Below the pieces are notes generated by a model. It made no database searches. It saw nothing but the letters and a program-made list of their open reading frames with translations, and was not told the origin of the DNA. The position numbers were made by a program, and so were the translations under genes. From Streptomyces griseus (GTDB taxonomy: Bacteria; Actinomycetota; Actinomycetes; Streptomycetales; Streptomycetaceae), in NCBI RefSeq assembly GCF_001715295.1, contig NZ_MDKB01000001.1, forward strand, positions 1,110,866-1,174,865: DNA of 64,000 nt. The letters are read 5' to 3'. Position 1 is the stretch's first letter. The number at the start of each line of letters is the position of its first letter. This document shows, piece after piece, positions 1-8,264 of the stretch.

Positions 1-461
1 CCGTTCTCCTTCGGCCGCCTGTGGACGGTGCCCGCCGCCGCAGGGTCCCGGACCCTTGCGACGGCCGCTCCCGTGCACGGTACAGACATCGGCTGTCCTG
101 CGGTGCGCTGCCCGTGACGGGAGCGTTTCGTCCAATGTCGCCGGTGTGCTCCCTTGCGAGGGGCGACGCACCGTACGGAGCCGCATGTCCCGGGCGCCGT
201 CGCGAGGTGCACGGCCGCCCGGTACGGGGCGCGCCGGCCGACCGGGCCCGCGCGCCCCGTCACACCCGCTGCCACACCGGCCGTCTGCCGCCTGGCCTCC
301 TCCGGACGGCCCGGCCCGGTATGCTGGACATCCTGCGACACCCATGGTGGCGCGCGGCGGTGGGGCCCGCCGTACCCGAACCGCGGCACCCGCCGCCGAC
401 GGTCCCTACTCGTGACGTCCGCATTCCCCTGCGCGGACGTGAAACCACGCGTAGGAGAGCC
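1..461. other. No gene identified; crcB upstream region
   Basis: This stretch is GC-rich. Open frames run through it but none shows a recognisable domain or a convincing start. The first ~117 bases are open in frame 1 and could be the tail of a gene outside the window; this cannot be decided here. I looked for a fluoride riboswitch ahead of crcB and did not see its conserved core. Confidence 0.4.
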
Positions 462-950
462 ATGGCCCGTGAAGAGACCGGACTGCCGACGACGGCGCAG
501 CCGCCCGGACCTGCCGCCGCTTCCGCAGCGGCGACCAGGCGCCGCCGGCGCTCCCACCTCGCCGTGCTCGCCGTCATCGCGGCCGGTGGCGCCCTCGGCG
601 CCGTCACCCGCTACGGGGCGTCCCGGCTGTGGCCCACCGACCCGGGGACGTTCCCCTGGACGACCCTCACGGTCAACGCCGTCGGATGTCTGGTGATCGG
701 TGTCTTCCTGGTGGCGGTGACCGAGGTGTTCTCGGTACATCCGCTGCTGCGGCCGTTCTTCGGCACGGGCGTGCTGGGCGGCTTCACCACCTTCTCGACC
801 TACTGCGTGGACATCCGGAGCCTGCTCGACGAGGGGCACGCCGCGACGGCGCTCACCTACCTGGCGGCAACCCTCGTCGCAGCCCTCACCGCGGTGAGTA
901 CCGGCGCGTGGGGTGCGCGCCGTCTTCTGGCGAAGTGGAGCGAGCGATGA
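462..950 (+). CDS. crcB: Fluoride efflux channel CrcB/Fluc, subunit 1
   Basis: This 162-residue membrane protein of the CrcB/Fluc family exports fluoride through a small dual-topology channel. The family signature is present: a glycine-rich first helix ([16 protein letters not shown]), the TVNAVGC asparagine motif in helix 2, and GGFTTFSTY in helix 3, where the family's phenylalanines and central Na+-binding break lie. The ATG at 462 follows a GGAGAG ribosome binding site. An in-frame opening upstream has no family similarity, so the shorter start is preferred. A ~35-residue charged N-terminal extension precedes the first helix. The stop overlaps the next start by 4 nt (ATGA). With the second crcB downstream this fits a heterodimeric Fluc. 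Confidence 0.93.
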   Translation: MAREETGLPTTAQPPGPAAASAAATRRRRRSHLAVLAVIAAGGALGAVTRYGASRLWPTDPGTFPWTTLTVNAVGCLVIGVFLVAVTEVFSVHPLLRPFFGTGVLGGFTTFSTYCVDIRSLLDEGHAATALTYLAATLVAALTAVSTGAWGARRLLAKWSER

Positions 951-1297
951 GCTGGACCACCGTCCCGGCGCTGCGGCTGACCGTGCTGGTCGCCGACACC
1001 GACCGCCGGCACCACCATCCGCTGTGCAGCGAGATCGTGCGCCGCGCCCACGCCGCCGGACTGGCCGGCGCGTCGGTCTTCCACGGCGTGGAGGGCTTCG
1101 GAGCGGGCCGTACCGTGCACACCACACGGCTCGTCTCCATGGCCGACGACCTGCCCGTCATGGTCGTCGTCGTGGACAGCGCGGAGCGCATCCACGCCTT
1201 CCTCCCGCAGCTGGAAGAGCTGGACGTCGAGGGGCCGGTGACGTTGGAACCCGTGCAGGAAGTCCGCTTCACCGCCTCCGGCGGGACGACGCCGTGA
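947..1297 (+). CDS. DUF190 family protein
   Basis: This 116-residue protein carries the DUF190 pattern: an N-terminal strand with a leucine-rich start, the [20 protein letters not shown] segment, the GxxGFGAGR loop, and a C-terminal GPVTLEPV strand. DUF190 proteins are small ferredoxin-like or PII-like folds often encoded beside crcB, and their role in fluoride resistance is not established. The gene overlaps the genes on both sides by 4 nt (ATGA and GTGA), so the three are translationally coupled. A regulatory role on the channel is inference from context. Confidence 0.9.
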   Translation: MSWTTVPALRLTVLVADTDRRHHHPLCSEIVRRAHAAGLAGASVFHGVEGFGAGRTVHTTRLVSMADDLPVMVVVVDSAERIHAFLPQLEELDVEGPVTLEPVQEVRFTASGGTTP

Positions 1298-1671
1298 GCG
1301 ACTTCCTCCTGGTGGCCGTCGGCGGCGCGGGCGGCGCGGTGCTGCGCTACCTGACGGACCGGGCCGTCCAGGCCCGGCACGGCACCGTCTTCCCGTGGGG
1401 CACCTTCACCGTCAACGTCGTCGGCTCACTGGTCCTGGGCCTGCTGACCGGTGTCCTGGCGGCAGGGGTGGCCGGGGACTCCGTGCGCCTGCTGCTGGGT
1501 GTCGGGCTGTGCGGGGGGCTGACGACGTACTCCACGTTCTCCTACGAGACCCTGCGCCTGGCCGAGAGCGGAGCCAGATTCTTTGCCGTGGCCAATGTGA
1601 TCGCCTCGGTCGCGGCCGGCCTCGGCGCCGCTTCCGGCGGATACGCCCTGGGGCGGACACTCTTCGGCTGA
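1294..1671 (+). CDS. crcB: Fluoride efflux channel CrcB/Fluc, subunit 2
   Basis: This is a second CrcB/Fluc protein of 125 residues, close to the usual family length. It shows [15 protein letters not shown] in helix 1, [12 protein letters not shown] in helix 2 and [12 protein letters not shown] in helix 3. The GTG start at 1294 overlaps the DUF190 stop by 4 nt. Paired short crcB genes in actinobacteria and firmicutes usually encode the two antiparallel halves of one channel, and this arrangement suggests the same. Its N-terminus lacks the extension of the first subunit. Confidence 0.93.
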   Translation: MSDFLLVAVGGAGGAVLRYLTDRAVQARHGTVFPWGTFTVNVVGSLVLGLLTGVLAAGVAGDSVRLLLGVGLCGGLTTYSTFSYETLRLAESGARFFAVANVIASVAAGLGAASGGYALGRTLFG

Positions 1672-1860
1672 TCGCCCGCCGTCCCCCGGGCGGGGGGCGC
1701 CGCGGTGCCGTCGACGTGCCCTTTCCGATCCTGCTCGGCTTCCGGCACGTGTTTTCGGGATGCATATGTTCGGCTTCGACGGGCACGCGCAGTTCAGCCC
1801 CGAACAAATGGCTGACCGGAACCCTTCGACGGCAGTCCCGATGACACGGCAGGCGGACGC

Positions 1861-2166
1861 ATGGCGACGACCGAGAGTACTGACGAAAAGAGCGGCGGAA
1901 GCGGCCCGGAGCGCGTAGGCATTTCCACGGCCATGCGCAAAGCGGCCGGCCAGCTCGCGGAACTGCTCCAGTGCGAGCCTGCTTCCGTCTCCGCGATCAA
2001 GGCCACGAACGACGGCTGGACGGCCGATGTGGAGGTGGTCGAGATCGAGAAGATCCCCGACACCACCAGTGTCATGGCCTCCTACCGCCTCGAACTCGAC
2101 GGCCAGGGACAGCTCATGGGCTACGAAAGAATGCGCCGGTATTCGCGAGGACAGGTCGACCGTTGA
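1861..2166 (+). CDS. gvpO: Gas vesicle protein GvpO
   Basis: This 101-residue protein is the first gene of the gas-vesicle cluster. The family core is visible: a helical AMRKAAGQLAELLQCEPASV stretch, then DDGW-like NDGWTADVEVVEIEKIPDT and VMASYRLELDGQGQLMGYER. The N-terminus is acidic and disordered. GvpO is required for vesicle formation in haloarchaea. In Streptomyces it opens the conserved gvpOAFGYZJLSK order, which is followed here exactly. A 189-nt gap upstream is the likely promoter region of the operon. Confidence 0.9.
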   Translation: MATTESTDEKSGGSGPERVGISTAMRKAAGQLAELLQCEPASVSAIKATNDGWTADVEVVEIEKIPDTTSVMASYRLELDGQGQLMGYERMRRYSRGQVDR

Positions 2167-2221
2167 CACCTGCCCCGTGCAAGGCCGGCGCATGTGACGC
2201 ACATCGGAAGGAAGGCCGACC

Positions 2222-2677
2222 ATGAGTCTCGTACAACAGAGCAACGCCTCCGGCAGCGGAGGCGGGTCCGGAAATCTCTACGACGTCCTCGAGCTCATTC
2301 TGGACAGGGGGCTCGTCATCGATGCCTTCGTTCGTGTTTCGCTCGTCGGAATCGAAATCCTCAAGATCGACGTCCGTGTCGTGGTCGCGAGTGTGGACAC
2401 GTACCTGCGGTTCGCGGAGGCGTGCAACCGGCTGGACCTGGAGTCGGGCCGCAAGGCCCCGGCCCAGCTCACCGACATAGTGGGTGACACGGTGGAGAGC
2501 GGCGCCAAAGGAAAGTCGAAAGGAGCGCTGACGGGCGCGGTGGAAGCCTTCACCGAGTCCTTCCAGAGCGGGCGCGACAGCTCGGAGGAGAAGGAGAAGG
2601 AGACCACGAAGCGGCCGGCGCGCAAGTCCACCGCATCGAGCAGCAGCCGCCGTTCCAGCCGGCAAGGGGAGGAGTAG
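2222..2677 (+). CDS. gvpA: Gas vesicle structural protein GvpA
   Basis: This is the major shell protein homologue. Residues 18-80 match the GvpA/GvpJ shell domain: [20 protein letters not shown] followed by the amphipathic strand [21 protein letters not shown]. At 151 residues it is about twice the length of cyanobacterial GvpA. The extra C-terminal half is Lys/Ser/Glu-rich and ends in a basic SSRRSSR run, as in other Streptomyces GvpA. It is separated by 55 nt from gvpO and 3 nt from gvpF. Whether Streptomyces assembles true floating vesicles is unresolved. Confidence 0.93.
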   Translation: MSLVQQSNASGSGGGSGNLYDVLELILDRGLVIDAFVRVSLVGIEILKIDVRVVVASVDTYLRFAEACNRLDLESGRKAPAQLTDIVGDTVESGAKGKSKGALTGAVEAFTESFQSGRDSSEEKEKETTKRPARKSTASSSSRRSSRQGEE

Positions 2678-2680
2678 TAC

Positions 2681-3394
2681 ATGGCCACGTACGTCTACGC
2701 GATCACAGCGGCCGACCATCCGCTGCGGCTGGAGGGCCTGGCCGGTGTCGGTGACCCGCCGTCGGAACTGCGGACCGTGAAGACGCCTGAGCTGGGAGCC
2801 GTCGTCAGCGACACACCGCCCGGTCTGCGGGCCAAGCGCCGCGACCTCGTCGCCCACCAGGGCGTGCTGGAGCGGCTGATGGCTGACGGGGCCGTACTGC
2901 CCATGCGGTTCGGGCTCGTCGGACCGGACGACGGCCAGGTGCAGGACGCCCTCGAACGGGAGAAGGAGAAATACACGGCTCGCCTTGCCGAGATCGACGG
3001 ATGCCTGGAGTACAACCTGAAGGTCTCCCGTGACGAGGAAGGCATGCTGAGGGAAATCCTTCGGGATTCGACCGAGGCGCGGGAACTCAGCGAGTACACA
3101 CGCCGTAATCCGGGTGCGCAGGACAGGATGATGGCTCTGGGTGAAATCGTCGCTCGTGAAGTACAGGCCCGGCAGGAGGCGCTGGGACGCGACATCGCCG
3201 CTGTCTTCTCCCCCCTGGCCGAGCGTACGTCCGAGGCCGAACCGACCGCGAAGCACTTCCTGAACGCGTCCTATCTCGTGAAGCGGGACGAAGCGGCCGC
3301 CTTCTCGCAGGCGGTACACGAAGAGGCCGAACGGCGCGGCGACGAATACGAGTTCAGGCTGAACGGCCCGCTGCCGCCCTACAGCTTCGCCTGA
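2681..3394 (+). CDS. gvpF: Gas vesicle protein GvpF
   Basis: This 237-residue GvpL/GvpF family protein begins MATYVYAITAADHP, the typical start. It has the two ferredoxin-like halves of the family: VLPMRFG near residue 70, and the C-terminal motif ending LNGPLPPYSFA. GvpF is an accessory or minor shell protein that contacts GvpA during assembly. It follows gvpA by 3 nt and is paralogous to gvpL in the same operon. Confidence 0.93.
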   Translation: MATYVYAITAADHPLRLEGLAGVGDPPSELRTVKTPELGAVVSDTPPGLRAKRRDLVAHQGVLERLMADGAVLPMRFGLVGPDDGQVQDALEREKEKYTARLAEIDGCLEYNLKVSRDEEGMLREILRDSTEARELSEYTRRNPGAQDRMMALGEIVAREVQARQEALGRDIAAVFSPLAERTSEAEPTAKHFLNASYLVKRDEAAAFSQAVHEEAERRGDEYEFRLNGPLPPYSFA

Positions 3395-3446
3395 GGCGGC
3401 GACCACCCTCGCGGAACCGCCCTCGTGAAACGGAGAAGCGTTTGTC

Positions 3447-3704
3447 ATGGGCCTCATCGGGCAGATACTCACCCTTCCCCTCGCTCCGGTACGCGGCACG
3501 GCCTGGGTTCTCGACCAGGTCGTGCTCGCGGCCGAGCGCGACCATTACGACCCCGAGCCCGTACGTGGGCAGTTGGCGGAACTCGAGCGTGAACTGCTGA
3601 GTGGTGCCATCGACGAGGATGAGTTCGACCGGCGTGAGGACGAATTGCTGGATCGTCTCGAGATGTGCGAGGCGTACCAGGAGCGTCGGAACAGCGAATC
3701 CTGA
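3447..3704 (+). CDS. gvpG: Gas vesicle protein GvpG
   Basis: This 85-residue GvpG family protein starts MGLIGQILTLPLAPVRG, a conserved hydrophobic N-terminus. A helical ELERELLSGAIDEDEFDRREDELLDRLE region follows, shaped like the SHOCT-type helices of this family. GvpG is a small accessory factor thought to work with GvpF and GvpL. It lies 52 nt after gvpF and 25 nt before gvpY. Confidence 0.9.
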   Translation: MGLIGQILTLPLAPVRGTAWVLDQVVLAAERDHYDPEPVRGQLAELERELLSGAIDEDEFDRREDELLDRLEMCEAYQERRNSES

Positions 3705-3729
3705 GACGGGAGATTGAGGTGCTCGAAAG

Positions 3730-4335
3730 ATGACGAAGAACGCGAAGATAGCTGCGGCCCTTGTGGGTGGATATCTGTTGGGCCGCACGAAGAAGGCCAA
3801 GATGGCGATCGGCTTCGGGATGTTCCTGGCCGGCAAGAAGCTGAACCTGGACCCCGCGCAGCTCGGCAGGATGCTCGCCGAATCGCCGGTCCTCGGAACG
3901 CTCAACGAACAGGTGCGCAAGGAGGTGGTGGGAGCCACGAAGACGGCCGCCACCAACGCCCTGACCCAGCGGGCGAGCGGCCTCGCCGACTCCCTGCACC
4001 GGCGCACCCTCGCTCTCGGGGACCCCGACGGCACGGTCGACCGTGCACAGGAGCGGGACGCCGAGGAGTACGACGACCAGGACGACAGCGGCACGACCGA
4101 CGACGACCGTCAGGAGCGGGCCGAGAAGAAGCCCGCGCCGCGCCGCAGGACTTCCGCCACGTCCACGGCGAAGACCGCTTCGAAGGCCACGGCCAAGTCC
4201 CCGGCGAAGTCAGGGGGCCGGTCCGCTTCCGGAGGCGCTCGTTCGGCGTCCGGCGGTACACGCAAGAAGACCTCCTCCGGTGCCCGTAAGGCGACCTCGT
4301 CCGCCCGCAAGGAGCGGGGTGGCGCCAATGGCTGA
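3730..4335 (+). CDS. gvpY: Gas vesicle cluster protein GvpY
   Basis: This 201-residue protein occupies the gvpY position of Streptomyces clusters. Residues 1-50 form a hydrophobic, glycine-containing N-terminus (IAAALVGGYLLGRTKKAKMA) that could sit in a membrane or shell. The middle is acidic, around DDQDDSGTTDDD, and the last 70 residues are basic and Ser/Ala/Lys-rich with SASGGARSASGGTR-type repeats, histone-like in composition. Its function is unknown. The stop overlaps the gvpZ start by 8 nt. Confidence 0.8.
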   Translation: MTKNAKIAAALVGGYLLGRTKKAKMAIGFGMFLAGKKLNLDPAQLGRMLAESPVLGTLNEQVRKEVVGATKTAATNALTQRASGLADSLHRRTLALGDPDGTVDRAQERDAEEYDDQDDSGTTDDDRQERAEKKPAPRRRTSATSTAKTASKATAKSPAKSGGRSASGGARSASGGTRKKTSSGARKATSSARKERGGANG

Positions 4336-5641
4336 CTCGACGTTCGGCAAGGTCAGGGAAGAGGTGGCGAACAACCCGGCCACCGACCGGCTCAAGCAGG
4401 AGCTGCAGAGCTACCTCACGGCTCGCGCCCAGCACGCGGTCACCAGCCTCGGCCACCGGCTCGGCGAAGGCGTCAGCTCGATGGCCGAAGGCAAGGGAGG
4501 CGGTCTCACCGGTGCGGCCAAGACCATCGCCGAGGGGGGCCGGCACCTCAGCGAGGGCAAGTCGCCCGCCCAGGCGGCCATGTCCGCCGGCGCTTCGCAT
4601 GTGAAGGACGCCCTCAAGGAAAAGGTCAAGGGACTGTTCGGCAAGGGACGTAAGAGCGGCGGCGGCAAGTCGAAGAGCGTCACCATCAGCGAGGACATCG
4701 ACGTCGGCGTGCCGGTGCGCGAGGCGTACGACCAGTGGACGCAGTTCCAGGAGTTCAGCACCTTCGCCAAGGGCGTCGTCAGTGTCGAGAAGACCGACGA
4801 CACCAGCAGCAACTGGAAGGTGAAGGTCGCCAAGTCCACGCGCAGCTGGAAGGCGAACGTCACCGAGCAGGTGCCCGACGAGCGGATCACCTGGACGACC
4901 GAAGGCGCCAAGGGCACGGTGAAGGGCGTCGTGACCTTCCACGCGCTCACCGACGATCTGACACGGGTCCTGCTCGTCCTGGAGTACTTCCCGAAGGGTC
5001 TCTTCGAGAAGACCGGCAACATCTGGCGGGCGCAGGGCCGCCGGGCCCGGCTCGACCTCAAGCTCTACCGCAAGTTCATCATGATGCGCGGTGAGGCGAC
5101 CGACGGCTGGCGCGGCGAGATCCGGGACGGAGAGGTCGTCGTGGGACACGACGAGGCCGTCGAGGAGGAGGAGTCGCAGGCCGAGGAGTCGCGCGCCGAG
5201 GAGGACCCCGGTGCGGACGGTGCCGAGTCCGAAGAGACCGCGGACGGGGACGACGAGCCCGACGACGCCTACGCCGACGAGGAGGAAGGTTTCACGGACG
5301 GCGAACCGGAGGAGGACGAGGATCCGGAGACCGCCGACGAGCCCCCCGCCGAGGACGGTACCGACGAGGAACCTCTCGACGGTGACGAAGCCGAGGACGG
5401 TGACGAAGCCGAGGAGGGCGAGTTCGAGGAGGACGACGAGCCCGAAGAGGCCGAGGAGGGCGAGTTCGAGCAGGACGACGAGCCCGAAGAGGCCGAGGAG
5501 GGCGAGTTCGAGCAGGACGACGAGCCCGAAGAGGCCGAGGGCGACGAGGAGTACGACGACGTCGACGAGCCCGGACAGGGCGAGGAGGCCGAGGAGCCGG
5601 CCCCCCGCGGCCGGCGCCGGACCGCATCGGCGCGTGACTGA
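4328..5641 (+). CDS. gvpZ: Gas vesicle cluster SRPBCC protein GvpZ
   Basis: This 437-residue protein has three parts. Residues 1-115 are helical, with Gly/Ala-rich stretches such as ASHVKDALKEKVKGLFGKG. Residues ~118-260 form an SRPBCC (START-like, polyketide-cyclase type) domain, recognisable from SVTISEDIDVGVPVREAYDQ, WTQFQEFSTF and the C-terminal helix RRARLDLKLYRKFI. The last ~165 residues are almost entirely acidic with three near-identical 14-residue repeats. ATG 4328 overlaps the gvpY stop, whereas the frame opening upstream is non-homologous. SRPBCC folds bind hydrophobic ligands, so a hydrophobic-cargo or chaperone role is possible but is inference. Confidence 0.85.
   Translation: MADSTFGKVREEVANNPATDRLKQELQSYLTARAQHAVTSLGHRLGEGVSSMAEGKGGGLTGAAKTIAEGGRHLSEGKSPAQAAMSAGASHVKDALKEKVKGLFGKGRKSGGGKSKSVTISEDIDVGVPVREAYDQWTQFQEFSTFAKGVVSVEKTDDTSSNWKVKVAKSTRSWKANVTEQVPDERITWTTEGAKGTVKGVVTFHALTDDLTRVLLVLEYFPKGLFEKTGNIWRAQGRRARLDLKLYRKFIMMRGEATDGWRGEIRDGEVVVGHDEAVEEEESQAEESRAEEDPGADGAESEETADGDDEPDDAYADEEEGFTDGEPEEDEDPETADEPPAEDGTDEEPLDGDEAEDGDEAEEGEFEEDDEPEEAEEGEFEQDDEPEEAEEGEFEQDDEPEEAEGDEEYDDVDEPGQGEEAEEPAPRGRRRTASARD
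5411..5536 (+). repeat. Three 42-nt tandem coding repeats in gvpZ
   Basis: Three consecutive 42-nt units (5411, 5453, 5495) each encode EEGEFEXDDEPEEA, where X is E in the first and Q in the next two. They are nearly identical at DNA level, which points to recent unit duplication. They form part of the acidic tail of GvpZ. Confidence 0.9.
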
Positions 5642-5684
5642 CGTGCCTCGCAGATACGACCACAGCGGACGGGGCTGAAGTCAC

Positions 5685-6146
5685 ATGTCCGATTCACTGG
5701 CCGGCCGGATGGGGAACTCGTCGGGAGTTTCCCCGTACGGGCAGCAAGGATCCTCCGCGAATCTCGCCGACATCCTCGAGCGCGTTCTCGACAAGGGAAT
5801 CGTGATCGCGGGAGATATCAAGATCAATCTTCTCGACATCGAACTGCTCACCATTAAATTGCGGCTGCTGGTCGCTTCCGTGGACAAGGCCAAGGAAATG
5901 GGTATCGACTGGTGGGAGCACGATCCCTCGCTCTCCTCCCGGGCGCGCCCCGAGCAGCAGGTGGACGGGGGCCGCGCACCGTCGGGTGACGGGCAGCAAG
6001 GCGCCCTCGCCGAGGAGAACGCGCGGCTCCGGGCAGAGATCACGGAATTGCGAGCCGCGGCGGGACTGACCGCCGGCTCCGGCGCGCACACACCCGAACC
6101 CCTGCCGGGAACGGCCGGGGAGTCGGAAGGTGAGGAACGACAGTGA
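5685..6146 (+). CDS. gvpJ: Gas vesicle protein GvpJ
   Basis: This 153-residue protein is a minor shell protein of the GvpA/GvpJ family. The shell domain lies at residues ~24-72: LADILERVLDKGIVIAGDIKINLLDIELLTIKLRLLVASV, here described by its ends LADILERVLD and LRLLVASVDK. The C-terminal half is a hydrophilic helix (LAEENARLRAEITELRAAAG) that could form a coiled coil. GvpJ is needed for shaping or nucleating the conical ends of vesicles in other systems. Its stop overlaps gvpL by 4 nt. Confidence 0.92.
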   Translation: MSDSLAGRMGNSSGVSPYGQQGSSANLADILERVLDKGIVIAGDIKINLLDIELLTIKLRLLVASVDKAKEMGIDWWEHDPSLSSRARPEQQVDGGRAPSGDGQQGALAEENARLRAEITELRAAAGLTAGSGAHTPEPLPGTAGESEGEERQ

Positions 6147-6970
6147 CGGTGAACGTCGACCCGGCAGCCGGGCAGGGCCTCTCCTACGTCTACGCCGTCG
6201 GCCGCACCGGCACTCCTCTCGACACGGCGCCGGACGGGCGGCCGGGCCTGGAGGACGGCCCGCTGCGGACCGTCGCGGGCGGTGGCCTGGTCGCGGTGGT
6301 GTCCACTGTTCCGTCCGCGTCCTACGACTCGGCGGGCATCGCGTCCCGGATGGCGGACCTCGACGCGCTCGAGGTCCTGGCCCGTACCCACCACTCCGTC
6401 GTCGAGTTCGCCTCTGCGCACGCGACCGTCCTCCCGATGCGGCTGGCCACGGTGTACGTCGACGACGCCCGGGTGCGGTCGATGCTCGAGGAGCGGGAGC
6501 CGGAGTTCGGTGCCCTGCTGGCCCGTCTCGAAGGCCACGTGGAGATGGGCGTCAAGGTCTATGCCGATCCCCGCAGCGCTGCCACCCCCGCCCCCGCGGG
6601 CGGCGGACCGGGGAGCGGGCAGCCGTCGAGCCCCGGACGCGCGTACCTCCAGCAGCGCCGGGCACAGCGCCAGAACCACCGGGACGCCTACCGGGCGGCC
6701 GGGGCCGTGGCGGCCGGCATCCCCGCACGGGTGGAGGGCCTCGCCGAGGCCCGTGTCTCGCACCGGCCCCAGCAGGGGGAACTGGCCCGCGCGGCGGGCG
6801 AGAACATCGCCAACGAGGCGTATCTGGTCCGGGCATCACAGGAGGAGGAGTTCCGCCGGGCGCTCCATGGGGTGGCCGACGGTTTTCCGGGCGTCGAGGT
6901 CGAGGTCACCGGTCCGTGGGCCCCCTACTCCTTCGCGACACCGCCGGAGAGCGAGGGCGGAACCCGATGA
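6143..6970 (+). CDS. gvpL: Gas vesicle protein GvpL
   Basis: This 275-residue GvpL/GvpF family protein shows the same landmarks as GvpF: LSYVYAVGRTG at the start, VLPMRLATVY near residue 98, VEMGVKVYADP, and the C-terminal VTGPWAPYSFA. An insert of about 40 residues rich in Pro/Gly/Gln separates the halves (around residues 150-185). It is translationally coupled to gvpJ upstream and gvpS downstream. The role is accessory, in assembly of the protein shell. Confidence 0.92.
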   Translation: MTVNVDPAAGQGLSYVYAVGRTGTPLDTAPDGRPGLEDGPLRTVAGGGLVAVVSTVPSASYDSAGIASRMADLDALEVLARTHHSVVEFASAHATVLPMRLATVYVDDARVRSMLEEREPEFGALLARLEGHVEMGVKVYADPRSAATPAPAGGGPGSGQPSSPGRAYLQQRRAQRQNHRDAYRAAGAVAAGIPARVEGLAEARVSHRPQQGELARAAGENIANEAYLVRASQEEEFRRALHGVADGFPGVEVEVTGPWAPYSFATPPESEGGTR

Positions 6971-7230
6971 ACGGCGAGCTCCCCGAGGAGGGTCTGCCGG
7001 GTGCCGGTCCTGCCGGGACCGGCACCCGGCAGGCAGCTGACGCCGATGATTCCGTCGAATCCCTGGCGGGCCGTGAGATCGCACTCATCGACCTGCTCGA
7101 CCGTCTGCTGAACGGCGGCGCGGTCCTCACCGGTGACCTGGTGCTGTCCGTCGCCGATGTGGACCTGGTCCACATCAATCTGCGGGCCGTCATCCGGTCG
7201 ATCACCTCGGACGAACCGGCTCCCTGGTGA
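6967..7230 (+). CDS. gvpS: Gas vesicle protein GvpS (GvpA-like)
   Basis: This short 87-residue GvpA/GvpJ-type protein carries the shell motif at residues ~36-80 (REIALIDLLDRLLNGGAVLT, then LSVADVDLVHINLRAVIRSI). ATG 6967 overlaps the gvpL stop by 4 nt and fixes the start. GvpS is a minor shell component found in actinobacterial and Bacillus gvp clusters. Confidence 0.9.
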   Translation: MNGELPEEGLPGAGPAGTGTRQAADADDSVESLAGREIALIDLLDRLLNGGAVLTGDLVLSVADVDLVHINLRAVIRSITSDEPAPW

Positions 7231-7273
7231 GGCCGGCCCGCCACGGACGCGCCGACGAGCGAGGAGACAGCGC

Positions 7274-7675
7274 ATGAACGACACGGAGGGACCGGGCCCC
7301 CAGGGGGCCGATCTGCACGAGGTGGCACAGGCGGCAGCGCGTGCTTTCGACCTCGTCCCCGCGGGACCCGGGGAGCGGAAGACGCAGAACGCCGCCACCC
7401 GGCGGCTGGAGACCGATCCGGACACGGTGGAACGCGATCTCATCAAACTGGTGCTGACCATCGTGGAATTGTTGCGCCAGCTCATGGAACGTACCGCGCT
7501 GCACAGGGTCGACCAAGGCGATCTGGGTGAGGATCAGGAAGAACGCATCGGTCTGACGCTGATGATTCTCCAGGACCGGATGACAGAACTGTGCGAGCGT
7601 TATGGCCTGACCATGGACGACCTCAATCTCGATCTGGGGCCTCTGGGCTCCCTGCTGCCCCGCGACGCCGCCTGA
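7274..7675 (+). CDS. gvpK: Gas vesicle protein GvpK
   Basis: This 133-residue GvpK family protein contains the conserved block RLETDPDTVERDLIKLVLTI-VELLRQLMERTALHRVD, here split at the hyphen, and a C-terminal RIGLTLMILQDRMTELCERY helix ending DLNLDLGPLGSLLP. GvpK is an essential accessory factor in haloarchaeal vesicle formation. ATG 7274 follows a GAGGAGA ribosome binding site. It is the last canonical gvp gene here. Confidence 0.92.
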   Translation: MNDTEGPGPQGADLHEVAQAAARAFDLVPAGPGERKTQNAATRRLETDPDTVERDLIKLVLTIVELLRQLMERTALHRVDQGDLGEDQEERIGLTLMILQDRMTELCERYGLTMDDLNLDLGPLGSLLPRDAA

Positions 7676-7702
7676 AACAATCGGCACAAGAGGTAATTCC
7701 CT

Positions 7703-8200
7703 TTGTTTCAGCCGGGATCGAGCGGCAACACGCATAGCATGACTGCAGAGAACGAAGACACGAAGAACGCGAACGGCGCCACGGAGAAGAACGGTGCGCG
7801 TACCGAGGCAGCCGCTGCCAAGGGTCGGCGCACCACCGCTTCGGCCGGGAGCAGCGCCAAGGCGAACTCGGCGGTCGCAGCCTCGAAGGCCACGGAATCG
7901 GCCGAGGAGGCAGGGAAGGCCGCCCGGTCCGTGCAGTCCGGAGTCCGCTCCGCGGGGGAGGCGACGAAGCGCGCCGCGGCCGCCGGGTGGGACACCGGAC
8001 AGCAGACCGTCAGGTCCACGGCGGGCAAGGTCGCCTCGACCGCCACCACCGCGTGGACCGTCGTCAAGAACCGCAAGGCGATAGCGGCGGGCGCCACCGC
8101 GGGTGCCGTCGGCCTCGTCGGGGGCGCCTTCGCCCTCGGCCGCCAGACGGCCAAGGTCCACGGTGGGCCCATCACCCGGCTCACCGGCGGACGGATCTGA
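7703..8200 (+). CDS. Ala/Lys-rich protein at the end of the gvp cluster
   Basis: I do not recognise this family. The protein is 165 residues from TTG 7703, which has an AGAGGT site 9 nt upstream, or 153 residues from ATG 7739, which has only a weak site; the choice is open. Composition is rich in Ala, Lys, Thr and Ser, resembling the basic tail of GvpY, with a histone-like look. A single hydrophobic helix near the C-terminus (AIAAGATAGAVGLVGGAFAL) could span a membrane or pack on the shell. It is not among the ten standard Streptomyces gvp genes but lies 27 nt after gvpK and before the operon's hairpin, so it is probably co-transcribed. Confidence 0.7.
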   Translation: MFQPGSSGNTHSMTAENEDTKNANGATEKNGARTEAAAAKGRRTTASAGSSAKANSAVAASKATESAEEAGKAARSVQSGVRSAGEATKRAAAAGWDTGQQTVRSTAGKVASTATTAWTVVKNRKAIAAGATAGAVGLVGGAFALGRQTAKVHGGPITRLTGGRI

Positions 8201-8225
8201 CCGCACCGCGACGGACGGGCGGTAT

Positions 8226-8264
8226 CGACGGAGGGCCGGCAGCGGGACTGCCGGCCCTCCGTCG
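8226..8264 (+). terminator. Hairpin terminator of the gvp operon
   Basis: A perfect 17-bp stem (8226-8242 with 8248-8264) has a 5-nt CGGGA loop and lies 25 nt after the last stop codon. There is no clear T-run, which is common for Streptomyces terminators. Confidence 0.85.

Noticed and set aside
1..461. Fluoride riboswitch ahead of crcB
   Set aside because: No stretch matches the conserved core of the crcB motif, and Streptomyces crcB genes commonly lack it.
2114..3499. Long open frame antisense to gvpA and gvpF
   Set aside because: It mirrors the sense genes, has Arg/Gly/Ala-rich composition without motifs, and reflects GC bias. The same applies to the many other long antisense frames, for example opposite the synthetase genes.
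5411..5536. CRISPR-like or satellite repeat
   Set aside because: The units are in frame, without spacers, and encode the acidic tail of GvpZ.
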